Shown: positions 17,615 through 27,286, numbered from the stretch's first letter. The stretch is DNA of 32,193 nucleotides from an uncultured Pelagibacteraceae bacterium (GCA_902558435.1 CACEDU010000010.1:1-32193); one strand, 5' to 3'. The notes: a model not told the origin generated them from the letters alone. A program made the numbers and translations.

Positions 17615-18076
17615 TTACTTAATCTCAAATATAGCATCAACCTCAACTGCAACACCTAGCGGTAAACTATTTGTGCTGACAGCAGCTCTAGTATGAGTAC
17701 CATTTTCACCAAAAACATTCTTGATTAAATCTGAAGCACCATTTATTACCTTAGGTTGTTCAATAAAGTTTTCTGAAGAGTTAACAAATCCTGTTAATTT
17801 TACACATGATTTTATTTTTGATAAATCTTCACCACAAGCTTTTTTAGCCTGAGCAATAATACTTAATGCACATCTCTCAGCAGCTTTGTAAGCTTGATTT
17901 GTGTCTAAATCTATTCCAACTTTTCCTTTAATTAATTTACCTTCAGCATCAATAGATATTTGACCTGAAATAAAAAGCAAATTGCCAGAGATTTTAGTTG
18001 CAACATATGATCCAACCGGGTCAGTAGCTTTTGGCAAAGTAATACCCATTTCACTCAATTTTTTATCAATATTCAT
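17615..18076 (-). CDS. RidA/YjgF/YER057c-family protein
   Basis: Members of this family include RidA, which hydrolyses reactive enamine/imine intermediates from PLP enzymes. The 153-residue product is the longer subgroup (classical RidA is about 130). Visible family positions are NLLFISGQISIDAEGKL, a central helix and the C-terminal THTRAAVSTNSLPLGVAVEVDAIF, with an arginine in the place used for carboxylate binding. Substrate cannot be told from sequence. It is coupled to topA by a TAATG overlap, which points to co-translation and not to shared function. Confidence 0.88.
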   Translation of the reverse strand: MNIDKKLSEMGITLPKATDPVGSYVATKISGNLLFISGQISIDAEGKLIKGKVGIDLDTNQAYKAAERCALSIIAQAKKACGEDLSKIKSCVKLTGFVNSSENFIEQPKVINGASDLIKNVFGENGTHTRAAVSTNSLPLGVAVEVDAIFEIK

Positions 18077-20637
18077 TATTTACCCTTTTTTTTCTTTTTA
18101 TTTTTATCGTACTCTTTTCTTTTCTCAATTAAAATAAGCGCCTCTTCCATTGTTAATTCAATTGGGTCTTTCTCCTCAGGAATTGTAGCATTTAATGATT
18201 TATATTTAATATAAGGCCCATATTGACCTTTCATTATTCTTACTGGTTTTTTATCTTCTGGGTGTTCTCCAAGATCCTTAATTAGTGAAGATGAAATTCT
18301 ACCAGGTTTTGCCTCAGCAATTAATGTAACAGCTCTATTTAATCCAATGCTAAATATTTCTTCTACGTTCTCTAAACGAGCAGATTTATTCTCACATTTT
18401 AAATAAGGACCAAATCTACCAACATTGACTGTTATATCTTTATCATTTTCAGGATTTTTACCTAAGCTTAGTGGCAATGAGCACAAATATTTTGCTCTCT
18501 CTAAATCTATACTTTTTATATCAATACCTTTGGGTATTGAGACATTTTTCATGTTATTTTCTTCTTTTTTCAATTTTCTTTTTTTCTTTTTTACTTCCTC
18601 TTCCTCTTTTTCTTTTTCGTATTGCAAATAGGGGCCAAATCTTCCATTTTTTAAATATATATCTTTACCTAGATCATTTTGACCTATTAGCTTTGGCTCT
18701 GCTAATGTTAATTGCTGAGCAGCCTTAGATTTAGATAGAGGTCTGGTAAATTTGCAATCTGGATAATTTGAACATCCAATAAATGCACCACCTCTGAAAC
18801 TATTTTTTAAGCTTAATTGGCCACTATCACAAAGCTTACATTTTCTATTTATATTTCCATCTTTATCTACATCAAATATTAATGATCCCAGACTTTCATT
18901 AAGTAAGTCTAGAACTTCTCTTGTTCGTTTTTCCTTAACATCTGTTACATTTAAGTTAAAATCTTTCCAAAATTCCTCTAAAACCTTTATCCAATTCTCT
19001 TTACCTGACGTTATATCATCTAATTGATCCTCTAATTTTGCAGTAAAATCATAATCAACATATTTAGAAAATAATTTTTCTAAAAACGCAGATAGCAATT
19101 TTCCTCTATCTGTTGGAAAAAATCTTTTATTTTCTATATCAGCATATCCTCTGTTTGAGATAACAGAAATGATACTAGCATATGTTGATGGTCTACCTAT
19201 TCCTAATTCTTCAAGTTTTTTAACAAGACTAGCTTCAGAATATCTTGGAGGAGGTTGGGTAAAGTGTTGTTCATCATTAAAATCTTTATAAGTTACTTCT
19301 CCTTTACTAACATCTGGTAAAATATTTTCCTCCTCTTCTTTATTTCCATCTAATTTTGAAACTTTTAAGAAACCATCAAACTTTAAAGTGGACCCACTTG
19401 TTTTTAATATATTTTTTTCATCATCAGATGAGATAGTAATAGTTTTTCTGTCAAATTTTGCAGATTCCATTTGAGAGGAAAGGGATCTTGACCAAATTAA
19501 ATTGTAGAGTTTATATTGATCTGTACTTAGGTATTTTTTCATATCATCTGGAACTCTACTTATTTCTGTTGGCCTGATTGCTTCATGTGCCTCTTGAGCA
19601 TTTTTTGCCTTTTTCCCTGAATAATTTAATGGTGAAGGTGGTAAATAATCATTTCCGTAGTTCTGAGTAATGAAATCTCTAAATGAGGTAACAGCATCCT
19701 TTGAGATATTTGTACCATCCGTTCTCATATATGTAATTAAACCAACTGTTTCACCATCTATATCTATACCTTGATACAATCTTTGTGCAATTTGCATTGT
19801 TCTTGATGCCCCAAACCCTAATTTACTAGATGAAGTTTGTTGTAAAGTTGAAGTAGTAAATGGACCAGATGGGTTTCGAGTGTATGTTTTAGAAGTTATA
19901 TCACTAATTTTATATTTTTTGTTTTTTATTAATTCTACTCCTGAATTAACTTCCACTTTATTTTTAAATGAAAACTTTTCAATTTTTTTTCCATCAAGTT
20001 GATTAATATTTGTATTTATTATTAAATTATCTTTTGTTAAAAAATTTACATTTAGTGTCCAAAACTCTTTAGGTTGAAATACCTCTATTTCATGCTCTCT
20101 CTCTGTAAGCAATCTAAGTGCTACAGACTGAACTCTCCCTGCGGATTTTGATCCAGGTAGCTTTGTCCATAAAATAGGTGATATATTAAAACCTACTAGA
20201 TAATCCAAAGCACGTCTTGCCATGTAAGCATCAACAAGTTCATTCTCAATATTTCTAGGATTATCTATCCCATTTGTTACAGCCTTTTTAGTGATTTCGT
20301 TGAAGACTACTCTTTCAACTTTTTTGTCTTTCAGTAGTTTTTTTTCATCTAAAAATTCTTTAACATGCCAAGCTATTGCTTCACCTTCACGATCGGGGTC
20401 GGTAGCAAGAATAATTTTGTCAGAATTCTTGGCTGTATCAGTGATTTCTTTTAAATATTTTTTAGAAAAACTGTCAACTTCCCAAATCATTTTAAAAGAA
20501 TTCTCTGGATCAACTGAGCCATTTTTAGATGGTAAATCTCTAATATGACCATAGCTAGCTAAAACTGTATAATCTGCACCAAGATATTTATTTATAGTTT
20601 TAGCTTTTGCAGGACTTTCAACAATTACAAGATTCAT
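18076..20637 (-). CDS. topA: DNA topoisomerase I (type IA)
   Basis: TopA relaxes negative supercoils. The 853-residue protein starts with the TOPRIM domain: LVIVESPAKAKTI with Glu7, and the acidic triad in ATDPDREGEAIAWH (Asp80, Asp82, Glu84). The catalytic tyrosine is Tyr303 in GLITYMRTDGTNIS. One four-cysteine zinc finger is visible (Cys600, Cys603, Cys622, Cys628). It is followed by three C-terminal DNA-binding repeats marked by GRFGPYLQY, GRFGPYLKC and GQYGPYIKY, with a Lys/Glu-rich low-complexity linker between the first two. The last residues are a lysine tail. In many alphaproteobacteria dprA lies between plsY and topA; here only 37 bases do. Confidence 0.97.
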   Translation of the reverse strand: MNLVIVESPAKAKTINKYLGADYTVLASYGHIRDLPSKNGSVDPENSFKMIWEVDSFSKKYLKEITDTAKNSDKIILATDPDREGEAIAWHVKEFLDEKKLLKDKKVERVVFNEITKKAVTNGIDNPRNIENELVDAYMARRALDYLVGFNISPILWTKLPGSKSAGRVQSVALRLLTEREHEIEVFQPKEFWTLNVNFLTKDNLIINTNINQLDGKKIEKFSFKNKVEVNSGVELIKNKKYKISDITSKTYTRNPSGPFTTSTLQQTSSSKLGFGASRTMQIAQRLYQGIDIDGETVGLITYMRTDGTNISKDAVTSFRDFITQNYGNDYLPPSPLNYSGKKAKNAQEAHEAIRPTEISRVPDDMKKYLSTDQYKLYNLIWSRSLSSQMESAKFDRKTITISSDDEKNILKTSGSTLKFDGFLKVSKLDGNKEEEENILPDVSKGEVTYKDFNDEQHFTQPPPRYSEASLVKKLEELGIGRPSTYASIISVISNRGYADIENKRFFPTDRGKLLSAFLEKLFSKYVDYDFTAKLEDQLDDITSGKENWIKVLEEFWKDFNLNVTDVKEKRTREVLDLLNESLGSLIFDVDKDGNINRKCKLCDSGQLSLKNSFRGGAFIGCSNYPDCKFTRPLSKSKAAQQLTLAEPKLIGQNDLGKDIYLKNGRFGPYLQYEKEKEEEEVKKKKRKLKKEENNMKNVSIPKGIDIKSIDLERAKYLCSLPLSLGKNPENDKDITVNVGRFGPYLKCENKSARLENVEEIFSIGLNRAVTLIAEAKPGRISSSLIKDLGEHPEDKKPVRIMKGQYGPYIKYKSLNATIPEEKDPIELTMEEALILIEKRKEYDKNKKKKKGK

Positions 20638-20646
20638 TATTGTTGA

Positions 20647-20664
20647 AACTACTTATAACTACTT
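20647..20664. repeat. Ten-base-period direct repeat before topA
   Basis: AACTACTT occurs twice, at 20647-20654 and 20657-20664, with two bases between, and a further AACT follows at 20665-20668. The period is about one helical turn. It lies 10 to 30 bases upstream of the topA start (minus strand). A perfect TTGACA also reads on the minus strand at 20673-20668, but no -10 box at normal spacing follows it. Confidence 0.45.
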
Positions 20665-20674
20665 AACTGTCAAA

Positions 20675-21250
20675 TTAATAAATTTTACTCTTTGTTTCTT
20701 CTTTGTTTATTAATCTTTTTATATTTTCTCTATGTGTGTAAAAAATTAATACAAACATAATAGTAAAAAAAATAAAATTTCCATTACCTAAGATTAATAT
20801 GTAAATTGGTATCGAGATTGATGCAATTAAGGAAGATAGGGAAGAATATTTTGATATAATAAAAGTTAAAATCCAAATAATACCAAATATTAATGCATAA
20901 TAAAAATCTATTGAAATTAGTATTCCTACATATGTTGCAACACCTTTACCTCCATCAAATTTTAACCAAACAGGAAATAAATGACCTAAAAAAGCACAAA
21001 GTGCTGAAATAAAAATTAAATCTGGATAATAAAGCTTTATATAAATAACAGGTATAACAGCTTTTATAATATCAAGTATTAGGGTTAAATATGCTAATCT
21101 TTTATTTCCTGTTCTTAAAACATTTGTAGCCCCTATATTTCCAGATCCCACATCCCTTATATCTTTTTTAAGAAATATTTTTGTAAATATGTATCCAAAA
21201 GGAATTGAGCCAAATAAATAAGATATTAAAGCTGTAATTATGTAATCCAT
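20675..21250 (-). CDS. plsY: Glycerol-3-phosphate acyltransferase PlsY
   Basis: PlsY transfers an acyl group from acyl-phosphate to glycerol-3-phosphate, the first step in phospholipid synthesis; the acyl-phosphate comes from PlsX. The 191-residue inner-membrane protein has about five hydrophobic segments. It has the three family motifs: GSIPFGYIFTK (about residues 14-24), SGNIGATNVLRTGNK (about 37-51) and KFDGGKGVATYVG (about 97-109). It overlaps the pyrC stop by one base. The 37 bases after it lead directly to topA. Confidence 0.95.
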   Translation of the reverse strand: MDYIITALISYLFGSIPFGYIFTKIFLKKDIRDVGSGNIGATNVLRTGNKRLAYLTLILDIIKAVIPVIYIKLYYPDLIFISALCAFLGHLFPVWLKFDGGKGVATYVGILISIDFYYALIFGIIWILTFIISKYSSLSSLIASISIPIYILILGNGNFIFFTIMFVLIFYTHRENIKRLINKEETKSKIY

Positions 21251-22539
21251 TATTCAGCCTTAAACAATTCTTCTCCATTAACAAAAGTATTCATTACTTT
21301 ACCTTGTAATTTTTTATCTTCTATTGGTGTATTTTTTGATTTCGATATTAATTTTTCTTTTCTCACTACCCATGGTTTGTTTATGTCTACTATACAAAAG
21401 TCAGCATCATTACCTATTGATAAATTACCTTTATTTATTTTAAGTATTTTTGCAGGGCTAGATGTTAAAGCCTTTATAATAGTTTCTAATTTCACTGATC
21501 CATTATGATATAACTCTAAACTTAATGGCAATAAAGTTTCGATACCCGATGCACCAGTTTCTGCTTGTGCGAAAGTTAATCTTTTATTTTCTTCGTCTTC
21601 AGGTTTATGGTCTGATACTATAACATCAATAGTTTCATCGACCAACCCTTGAACTAGAGCATTTCTATCATCTTCGGTTCTTAAAGGTGGAGACAACTTT
21701 AAAAATGTTTTAAAATCACCAATATCATTTTCGTTTAAAGATAAATTATTTATTGAAACACCGCAGCTAAAGTTAACTTTACTCTTCCTCTCTCTAATTA
21801 TTTCAATTGAGCTAGCTGATGAAATTTGTGATATATGGTATCTACAATTATTATACTCTAATAAAGTTAAATCTCTTTCTAAGATCAACAATTCAGCACT
21901 AACAGGAATTCCTTGCAAACCAAGTTTTGTAGCAATTATCCCGTCATTAATCATTCCATCTTTCGATAACTCTGCATCTTCAGCATGTTGTATAATTAAA
22001 GAATTTAAATCTGAAGCTGAATTCATAATTCTATTCATTATTCTTGGGTTTTGAATAGTTTTAATTCCATCTGTAAATCCAATAATCCCTTTTCCTTGCA
22101 ATAACCCAAATTCAGTCATGTTTTCTCCCTCTGTATTTATAGTTAATGCAGCAGTTGGAAAAATATTTATTTTAGATTTATCTCTTCCTCTTCTTCTAAG
22201 AAAATCAACAATCGAAACATTATCAATCACAGGATTTGTGTTAGGCATTGTTACAACGGATGTCACTCCACCTGATAAAGCAGCTTCGCTTAATGTTCTA
22301 AAATTTTCTTTATATTCAAAACCAGGCTCACCAACAAATACACGCATATCTACCAAACCAGGGAATATATGCTTACCTTTTAAATCGATTACTTTTTCTC
22401 GAGATGGAATATTATTAGTATTTACTTTTTTACCAACACCTTCAATTTTTCCATTTTCATCAATTATTAATCCACCTGTCTCATTTAATGAATTATACGG
22501 ATCAATTATATTTGCATTTATAAAGTATTTTTTTTTCAT
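21250..22539 (-). CDS. pyrC: Dihydroorotase-like protein PyrC, probably non-catalytic (PyrC')
   Basis: Dihydroorotase closes the ring of carbamoyl-aspartate in pyrimidine synthesis. The 429-residue product is plainly of the class I amidohydrolase family: VIDLKGKHIFPGLVDM, MPNTNPVID, IQHAEDAELS, YHISQISSASS and VSDHKPEDEENK. However, the metal-binding HxH expected directly after PGLVDM is RVF here (Arg66, Phe68). The pattern PGLVDMRVFVGEPG resembles, from memory, the PyrC copies found next to pyrB in other alphaproteobacteria and the inactive PyrC' of Pseudomonas that supports aspartate transcarbamoylase assembly. It directly abuts pyrB (stop and start adjacent) and overlaps plsY. A structural role with PyrB is inferred. 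Confidence 0.9.
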   Translation of the reverse strand: MKKKYFINANIIDPYNSLNETGGLIIDENGKIEGVGKKVNTNNIPSREKVIDLKGKHIFPGLVDMRVFVGEPGFEYKENFRTLSEAALSGGVTSVVTMPNTNPVIDNVSIVDFLRRRGRDKSKINIFPTAALTINTEGENMTEFGLLQGKGIIGFTDGIKTIQNPRIMNRIMNSASDLNSLIIQHAEDAELSKDGMINDGIIATKLGLQGIPVSAELLILERDLTLLEYNNCRYHISQISSASSIEIIRERKSKVNFSCGVSINNLSLNENDIGDFKTFLKLSPPLRTEDDRNALVQGLVDETIDVIVSDHKPEDEENKRLTFAQAETGASGIETLLPLSLELYHNGSVKLETIIKALTSSPAKILKINKGNLSIGNDADFCIVDINKPWVVRKEKLISKSKNTPIEDKKLQGKVMNTFVNGEELFKAE

Positions 22540-23481
22540 TTATTCACAAAATATCTTTAAGCAAGCCATTCTTACTGCTACTCCTAATTCAACTTGTTCT
22601 TTAATTACACTTTTATTAATATCGTCTGCTAAGTTTGTATCAATTTCAATTCCTCTGTTCATTGGACCCGGGTGCATTATAAGCGCATCTTCTTTAGCAA
22701 ATTTTATTTTGTCTGGTGTTAAACCGTAATATTCATAGTATTCTCTGTTAGAAGACAGAAAAGAACTTGTCATTCTTTCATTCTGAAGTCTTAACATCAT
22801 CACTATGTCACAGTCTTTAACCCCTTTTTTCATATCTGAAAAAATATTGACACCAAATCTTTCTATTTCATTTGGCATAAGATTAGTTGGAGCTACTATA
22901 TTTACTTCAGCACCTAACATGTTTAGTAAATAAATATTTGATCTTGCTACTCTTGAATGAAGAATATCTCCACATATAGCTATTTTAAGACCTTCTATTT
23001 TTTTTCTTCTATTTATTATAGTTAACGCATCTAGTAGAGCTTGAGTAGGGTGTTCTCTTCGTCCATCTCCTGCATTTAGAACTGCACAATTAACTTTTTG
23101 AGATAACAAATTACAAGCACCTGAATCTTGATGCCTTATAACGATGATATCTGGATGCATTGCATTTAATGTCATTGCTGTATCTATTAGAGTTTCACCT
23201 TTTTTTATGGCAGAGTTTGTAATATTCATTGACATTACATCTGCACCTAATCTTTTTCCTGCTAATTCAAAAGAACTTTGAGTCCTGGTCGAAGGTTCAA
23301 AAAATAAATTTATTTGCGTTTTACCTTTTAAAATATCAAGCTTTTTGTTTTTACTTTTGTTTAACTCAATGAATTTTGAGGCTTCATTCAAAATTATATT
23401 TACATCATTGACTGATAAGTCTTGAATACCTAACAAATGTTTTTGGGAAATTTTAATAGCTTTTTTAGATTTAATTGCCAT
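22540..23481 (-). CDS. pyrB: Aspartate carbamoyltransferase catalytic subunit
   Basis: PyrB joins carbamoyl phosphate and aspartate, the committed step of pyrimidine synthesis. The 313-residue protein has the carbamoyl-phosphate loop [20 protein letters not shown] (about residues 56-75), [12 protein letters not shown], the [12 protein letters not shown] motif and MHPGPMNRG near the C-terminus. No regulatory-chain gene pyrI is adjacent. It lies immediately upstream of pyrC. Its start codon is only five bases from a strong inverted repeat (separate entry), which would cover the ribosome-binding region in the mRNA. Confidence 0.96.
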   Translation of the reverse strand: MAIKSKKAIKISQKHLLGIQDLSVNDVNIILNEASKFIELNKSKNKKLDILKGKTQINLFFEPSTRTQSSFELAGKRLGADVMSMNITNSAIKKGETLIDTAMTLNAMHPDIIVIRHQDSGACNLLSQKVNCAVLNAGDGRREHPTQALLDALTIINRRKKIEGLKIAICGDILHSRVARSNIYLLNMLGAEVNIVAPTNLMPNEIERFGVNIFSDMKKGVKDCDIVMMLRLQNERMTSSFLSSNREYYEYYGLTPDKIKFAKEDALIMHPGPMNRGIEIDTNLADDINKSVIKEQVELGVAVRMACLKIFCE

Positions 23482-23486
23482 TAAAA

Positions 23487-23512
23487 TTAACTCTATAACT
23501 ATATAGAGTTAA
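23487..23512 (-). promoter_or_regulatory. Perfect 11-bp inverted repeat between ruvX and pyrB
   Basis: TTAACTCTATA and TATAGAGTTAA are exact inverted copies separated by four bases. On the minus (transcribed) strand the hairpin ends five bases before the pyrB ATG, with a short TTTT run directly after it. It could be an operator with dyad symmetry, a weak terminator/attenuator after ruvX, or an RNA structure that blocks pyrB initiation. The stem has only two G-C pairs. Position inside a 42-base gap makes chance occurrence unlikely, though not impossible in such AT-rich DNA. Confidence 0.6.
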
Positions 23513-23523
23513 CTATGCAAGCA

Positions 23524-23979
23524 TTAATTCTGTAAATAATCTAGGGCTCCTTGTAAAATAAATGCTGCTGCAAATTTATCTATATCTTTCTCTCTTTTGC
23601 TAACGTTTATATCCAATTCACTTGACAAATTAAAAGCTCCAACTGTAGATAATCTTTCATCCCATAGACAAACAGGAATGTTAATTTTATCTGCAAGATT
23701 GATTGCTATGTCTTTAGCTGATTGTGATGATTTTCCATATGAACCATCCATATTTATTGGATTCCCAACTATTATACCTTTGACATCGTTCTCCTTGATT
23801 ATACTCTTAATATCTTCAATTAATTTAGAAGACTTTATTTTTTCTAAAGTTTTATAAGGCGTAGCAATTTTTTGATTGCCATCGCTTATTGCAATTCCAA
23901 TCCTTTTTGAACCCAAATCTATACCTATAATTCTTGATCCATCTGATACTTTTGATTTGAATTCATTAATTGTGATCAT
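23524..23979 (-). CDS. ruvX: RuvX/YqgF-family Holliday junction resolvase-like RNase
   Basis: RuvX (YqgF) is an RNase H-fold nuclease implicated in pre-16S rRNA 5'-end processing and first annotated as a Holliday junction resolvase. The 151-residue product has the motif IIGIDLGSKRIGIAISD with the first catalytic Asp (Asp21), VKGIIVGNPINMDGS in the middle, and CLWDERLSTVGAF with acidic residues, then DKFAAAFILQGALDYL at the end. Length is normal. It is divergent from gatC, with 50 bases between the starts, and upstream of pyrB in the same direction. Confidence 0.94.
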   Translation of the reverse strand: MITINEFKSKVSDGSRIIGIDLGSKRIGIAISDGNQKIATPYKTLEKIKSSKLIEDIKSIIKENDVKGIIVGNPINMDGSYGKSSQSAKDIAINLADKINIPVCLWDERLSTVGAFNLSSELDINVSKREKDIDKFAAAFILQGALDYLQN

Positions 23980-24029
23980 ATTGTATATTTTTAACTTAAG
24001 TGGTAGTTTGCGACAATATTTTTTACCAT

Positions 24030-24317
24030 ATGACTATAGATCTTAAAACTGTAAAACACATATCAAAATTAGCTAGAATCTCACTAGATGAGAAAAAAGC
24101 AGAAAAACTATCAACTGATATGAATTCAATATTTGAATTTATTGAAAAATTAAATGAATTAAATACAGATAATGTTGAACCATTAACTTCTATAGCTGAA
24201 ACAACGTTAAGATTTAGAGATGATAAAATAACTAGTGAAAATATAAGAGAAAAAATATTAAAAAATTCACCAGAAAAAAATGATGATTTTTTTGTTGTAC
24301 CGAAAGTTGTTGAGTAA
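24030..24317 (+). CDS. gatC: Asp/Glu-tRNA amidotransferase subunit C
   Basis: GatC stabilises GatA in the GatCAB complex. From ATG at 24030 the product is 95 residues, the family norm, beginning [21 protein letters not shown], which aligns with the standard GatC start. It has the conserved [14 protein letters not shown] segment near the middle and ends FFVVPKVVE. An in-frame GTG at 24000 would add ten residues unlike the family, so the ATG is preferred. It is joined to gatA by TAATG. Confidence 0.94.
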   Translation: MTIDLKTVKHISKLARISLDEKKAEKLSTDMNSIFEFIEKLNELNTDNVEPLTSIAETTLRFRDDKITSENIREKILKNSPEKNDDFFVVPKVVE

Positions 24318-25774
24318 TGTCTGAAATAACATCTTTAACACTTTATGAATTAATTAAAAATATTAAAGAGAAAAAAATATCTTCAAATGAAGCTGCAAAA
24401 TCTTTTGTTGATAGAGCTGAAAAGTCAAAAAAAATAAATGCATATGTAACTGAAAATTTTGAAAATTGTCTTAAACTTTCAAAAGAGTTTGATGATAAAC
24501 CAAATTTTGATTTAAAACTTCCTGGCATTCCAATTGCTGTAAAAGATCTTTTTTGCACAAATGAAGTAAGAACAACAGCTGGAAGCAATATCTTAAATAA
24601 TTTTGTACCAACCTATGAATCTACTGTAACACAAAATATATGGAACGAAGGAGGCATATTGCTTGGCAAACTTAATTGTGATGAATTTGCAATGGGATCA
24701 TCTAATGAAACAAGTTTTTTTGGCAATGTTCAAAACCCAATCGCAGAAGATTTAGTTCCTGGTGGATCATCTGGTGGTTCTTCAGCGGCTTTAGCAGCTA
24801 ATTTAACACCTGTAACAATAGGCACTGACACTGGTGGATCTATTAGGCAACCTGCCTCCTTCACTGGTACAGTAGGACTAAAACCTACTTATGGCAGCTG
24901 TTCAAGATATGGAATTGTTGCTTTTGCATCATCTCTAGATCAAGCAGGTCCAATGAGCAAAGATGTCAAAGATAGCTCCATTCTTTTAGAGGTGATCTCA
25001 TCATTTGATAAAAAAGATTCAACCTCAATTGATTTTAAAAGAAATAATTATTCATCAGAGCTAACTAGAAATATTAAAGGTTTAAAAATCGGTATTCCAA
25101 AAGAATATAGAGTTGATGGCATGCCAGACGAAATTGAAAAACTTTGGAAAAAAGGTATTGAGTATGCAAAAGATTGTGGAGCAGAAATAATTGACATTTC
25201 ATTACCTCATACTAGCTATGCTTTACCAACTTATTATATTGTAGCGCCAGCTGAAGCATCATCTAATTTAGCAAGATATGATGGTGTTAAATATGGTCTA
25301 AGATCTTCCGGGAAAAATTTAATTGATATGTATGAAAAAACTAGATCAGAGGGATTTGGTGAAGAAGTAAAGAGAAGGGTAATGATTGGCACCTATGTTT
25401 TATCTTCTGGATATTATGATGCTTACTATCTTAAAGCTCAAAAAGTTAGACAATTAATTAAACAAGATTTTGACCAAGCTTATAATAAAGTAGATGCTAT
25501 TTTGACACCTTCAACACCTAGTTCTGCATTTAAAATAGGAGAAAAATCTAATGATCCAGTTTCAATGTATTTAAATGATATATTTACTGTTCCAGTAAAC
25601 CTTGCAGGTTTACCTGGAATTTCAATACCTGCAGGTGTAGATAAAAATAATTATCCATTGGGTTTACAAATAATAGGTAAACCGTTTGATGAACAAACAA
25701 TTTTAAATATTGCTTATTCAATGGAGGAAAAAATCAATTATAAAAATAATATAACTGATTGGTGGATGAAATAA
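24317..25774 (+). CDS. gatA: Asp/Glu-tRNA amidotransferase subunit A
   Basis: GatA releases ammonia from glutamine for transamidation of mischarged Glu-tRNA(Gln) or Asp-tRNA(Asn). The 485-residue protein has the amidase signature with the Ser-cisSer-Lys triad: Lys76 in AVKDLF, Ser151 in [11 protein letters not shown] and Ser175 in [11 protein letters not shown]. Spacings of 75 and 24 residues match the family. The C-terminal part contains [12 protein letters not shown]. Its position between gatC and gatB, with one-base overlaps at both ends, indicates stoichiometric expression of the complex. Confidence 0.97.
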   Translation: MSEITSLTLYELIKNIKEKKISSNEAAKSFVDRAEKSKKINAYVTENFENCLKLSKEFDDKPNFDLKLPGIPIAVKDLFCTNEVRTTAGSNILNNFVPTYESTVTQNIWNEGGILLGKLNCDEFAMGSSNETSFFGNVQNPIAEDLVPGGSSGGSSAALAANLTPVTIGTDTGGSIRQPASFTGTVGLKPTYGSCSRYGIVAFASSLDQAGPMSKDVKDSSILLEVISSFDKKDSTSIDFKRNNYSSELTRNIKGLKIGIPKEYRVDGMPDEIEKLWKKGIEYAKDCGAEIIDISLPHTSYALPTYYIVAPAEASSNLARYDGVKYGLRSSGKNLIDMYEKTRSEGFGEEVKRRVMIGTYVLSSGYYDAYYLKAQKVRQLIKQDFDQAYNKVDAILTPSTPSSAFKIGEKSNDPVSMYLNDIFTVPVNLAGLPGISIPAGVDKNNYPLGLQIIGKPFDEQTILNIAYSMEEKINYKNNITDWWMK

Positions 25775-27249
25775 TGTCGAAAAATAATTCGGAATATTTA
25801 ATCGAAAGAAATGATAATGTTTATGAAGTTGTTATAGGACTTGAAGTTCATGCTCAAGTAACATCAAATTCAAAACTTTTTTCATCTTCTTCTACAAAAT
25901 TTGGTGCTGAACCTAATACTCAAGTAAGCTTAGTTGATGCAGCTTTTCCAGGCATGCTTCCAGTAATTAATGAATTTTGTGTTAAACAAGCTATAAAAAC
26001 TGGCATTGGTTTAAGAGCTAAGATCAATAATAAGTCTGTTTTTGATAGAAAGAATTATTTTTATGCAGATTTACCTCAGGGTTATCAAATTTCACAATAT
26101 AAATACCCAATCGTGGGTGAGGGTAATGTTATTTTGGATATGCCTGAGGGTCAAAAACAGGTTGGAATAGAAAGATTACATTTAGAGCAGGATGCAGGTA
26201 AAAGTATTCATGATATTGATCCTAGTAATACACTAGTTGATCTTAATAGATCAGGTGTAGCTTTAATGGAGATTGTTAGTAAGCCTGATCTAAGATCACC
26301 AGATGAAGTGAATGCTTATATAAAAAAACTTAGATCAATTATGAGATATTTAGGAACTTGCGATGGGAACATGCAAGAGGGATCCTTAAGAGCTGATGTT
26401 AATGTGTCTGTAAGAATAAAAGGCTCAAAAGATTTAGGAACAAGATGTGAAATAAAAAATGTTAATTCTATCAAATTCATGCAAATGGCAATTATTTATG
26501 AAGCAAATAGACAAGTCGATTTAATAGAAGAAGGTCAAGAAATAGATCAAGAAACAAGGCTTTTTGACACAAAAAAAAATGAAACAAGATCAATGAGGTC
26601 GAAAGAAGATGCTCATGATTATAGATACTTTCCAGATCCAGATTTACTTCCATTAGAAGTTACGGATGAATTTATTGATAAACTAAAATCTGAAATCCCT
26701 GAATTACCAGATGATAAAAAGAAAAGATTTATTGATGAATTTAAAGTGTCACCTTATGATGCAACAATACTGGTCTCTGATATCGATACAGCTAAATATT
26801 TTGAAGAAGTTGTTGCCAAAATGGGTAAAAACCGTGACATGAAACTAGCCGTAAATTGGATTACAGGAGAATTATTTGCAGTTTTAAATGAAAAAAATAT
26901 TGAAATTACTCAAAGTCCAATAAGTGCAAAAAATTTGGCAAAATTGATTAATTTAATTAAAAATGGAACAATCTCAGGAAAAATTGCTAAGACAATATTT
27001 GAGTTAATGTTAGATGGTGACATAGACCCTCAAATAATTGTTGAGGAAAAAGGGTTAAAGCAAGAAAGTGATCCAAAAGCATTAGAGGCATTAATTGATA
27101 AAATAATCAATGATAACAGAGAAAAAGCTATTGAGTATAAACAAGGAAAAGAAAAGCTATTTGGTTTCTTTGTTGGACAGGCAATGAAAGCTTCTGGTGG
27201 AAAAGCTAACCCTCAATTAATTAATGAAATATTAAAGAAGAAACTTTAA
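25774..27249 (+). CDS. gatB: Asp/Glu-tRNA amidotransferase subunit B
   Basis: GatB phosphorylates and amidates the misacylated tRNA in the GatCAB complex. From ATG at 25774 the protein is 491 residues. The catalytic domain opens with [13 protein letters not shown] and continues with [32 protein letters not shown] and [15 protein letters not shown]. The C-terminal helical and YqeY-like tRNA-binding domain ends [16 protein letters not shown]. An in-frame ATG at 25759 is rejected because 25774 forms the TAATG overlap used throughout the window. Confidence 0.96.
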   Translation: MSKNNSEYLIERNDNVYEVVIGLEVHAQVTSNSKLFSSSSTKFGAEPNTQVSLVDAAFPGMLPVINEFCVKQAIKTGIGLRAKINNKSVFDRKNYFYADLPQGYQISQYKYPIVGEGNVILDMPEGQKQVGIERLHLEQDAGKSIHDIDPSNTLVDLNRSGVALMEIVSKPDLRSPDEVNAYIKKLRSIMRYLGTCDGNMQEGSLRADVNVSVRIKGSKDLGTRCEIKNVNSIKFMQMAIIYEANRQVDLIEEGQEIDQETRLFDTKKNETRSMRSKEDAHDYRYFPDPDLLPLEVTDEFIDKLKSEIPELPDDKKKRFIDEFKVSPYDATILVSDIDTAKYFEEVVAKMGKNRDMKLAVNWITGELFAVLNEKNIEITQSPISAKNLAKLINLIKNGTISGKIAKTIFELMLDGDIDPQIIVEEKGLKQESDPKALEALIDKIINDNREKAIEYKQGKEKLFGFFVGQAMKASGGKANPQLINEILKKKL

Positions 27250-27250
27250 T

Positions 27251-27278
27251 TTAACTAAACCTATAGTCATTATATAAT
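27251..27278 (+). promoter_or_regulatory. Candidate promoter before the O-methyltransferase gene
   Basis: A perfect TATAAT at 27273-27278 is preceded, with a 16-base spacer, by TTAACT (four of six consensus bases) at 27251-27256, within the 37-base gap after gatB. The predicted transcription start (about 27285) falls next to the ATG at 27287, so the mRNA would be leaderless or nearly so; no Shine-Dalgarno sequence is seen. AT richness makes such boxes easy to find by chance. Confidence 0.45.
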
Positions 27279-27286
27279 TAAGATAG

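Noticed and set aside
18541..18640. Low-complexity tract that might be a repeat or frameshift in topA
   Set aside because: It encodes a Lys/Glu-rich linker in frame between C-terminal GRFGPY repeats; the frame continues normally on both sides.
22118..22729. 203-codon open frame on the plus strand
   Set aside because: It lies antisense to pyrC and pyrB, both with clear family motifs; its translation is hydrophobic low-complexity and resembles nothing. It is a shadow frame.
24000..24029. GTG at 24000 as the gatC start
   Set aside because: It would add ten residues unlike GatC; the ATG at 24030 gives the standard N-terminus and length.
25759..25773. ATG at 25759 as the gatB start
   Set aside because: It lies inside the last gatA codons; the ATG at 25774 forms the TAATG overlap typical of the window and still includes the whole conserved domain.
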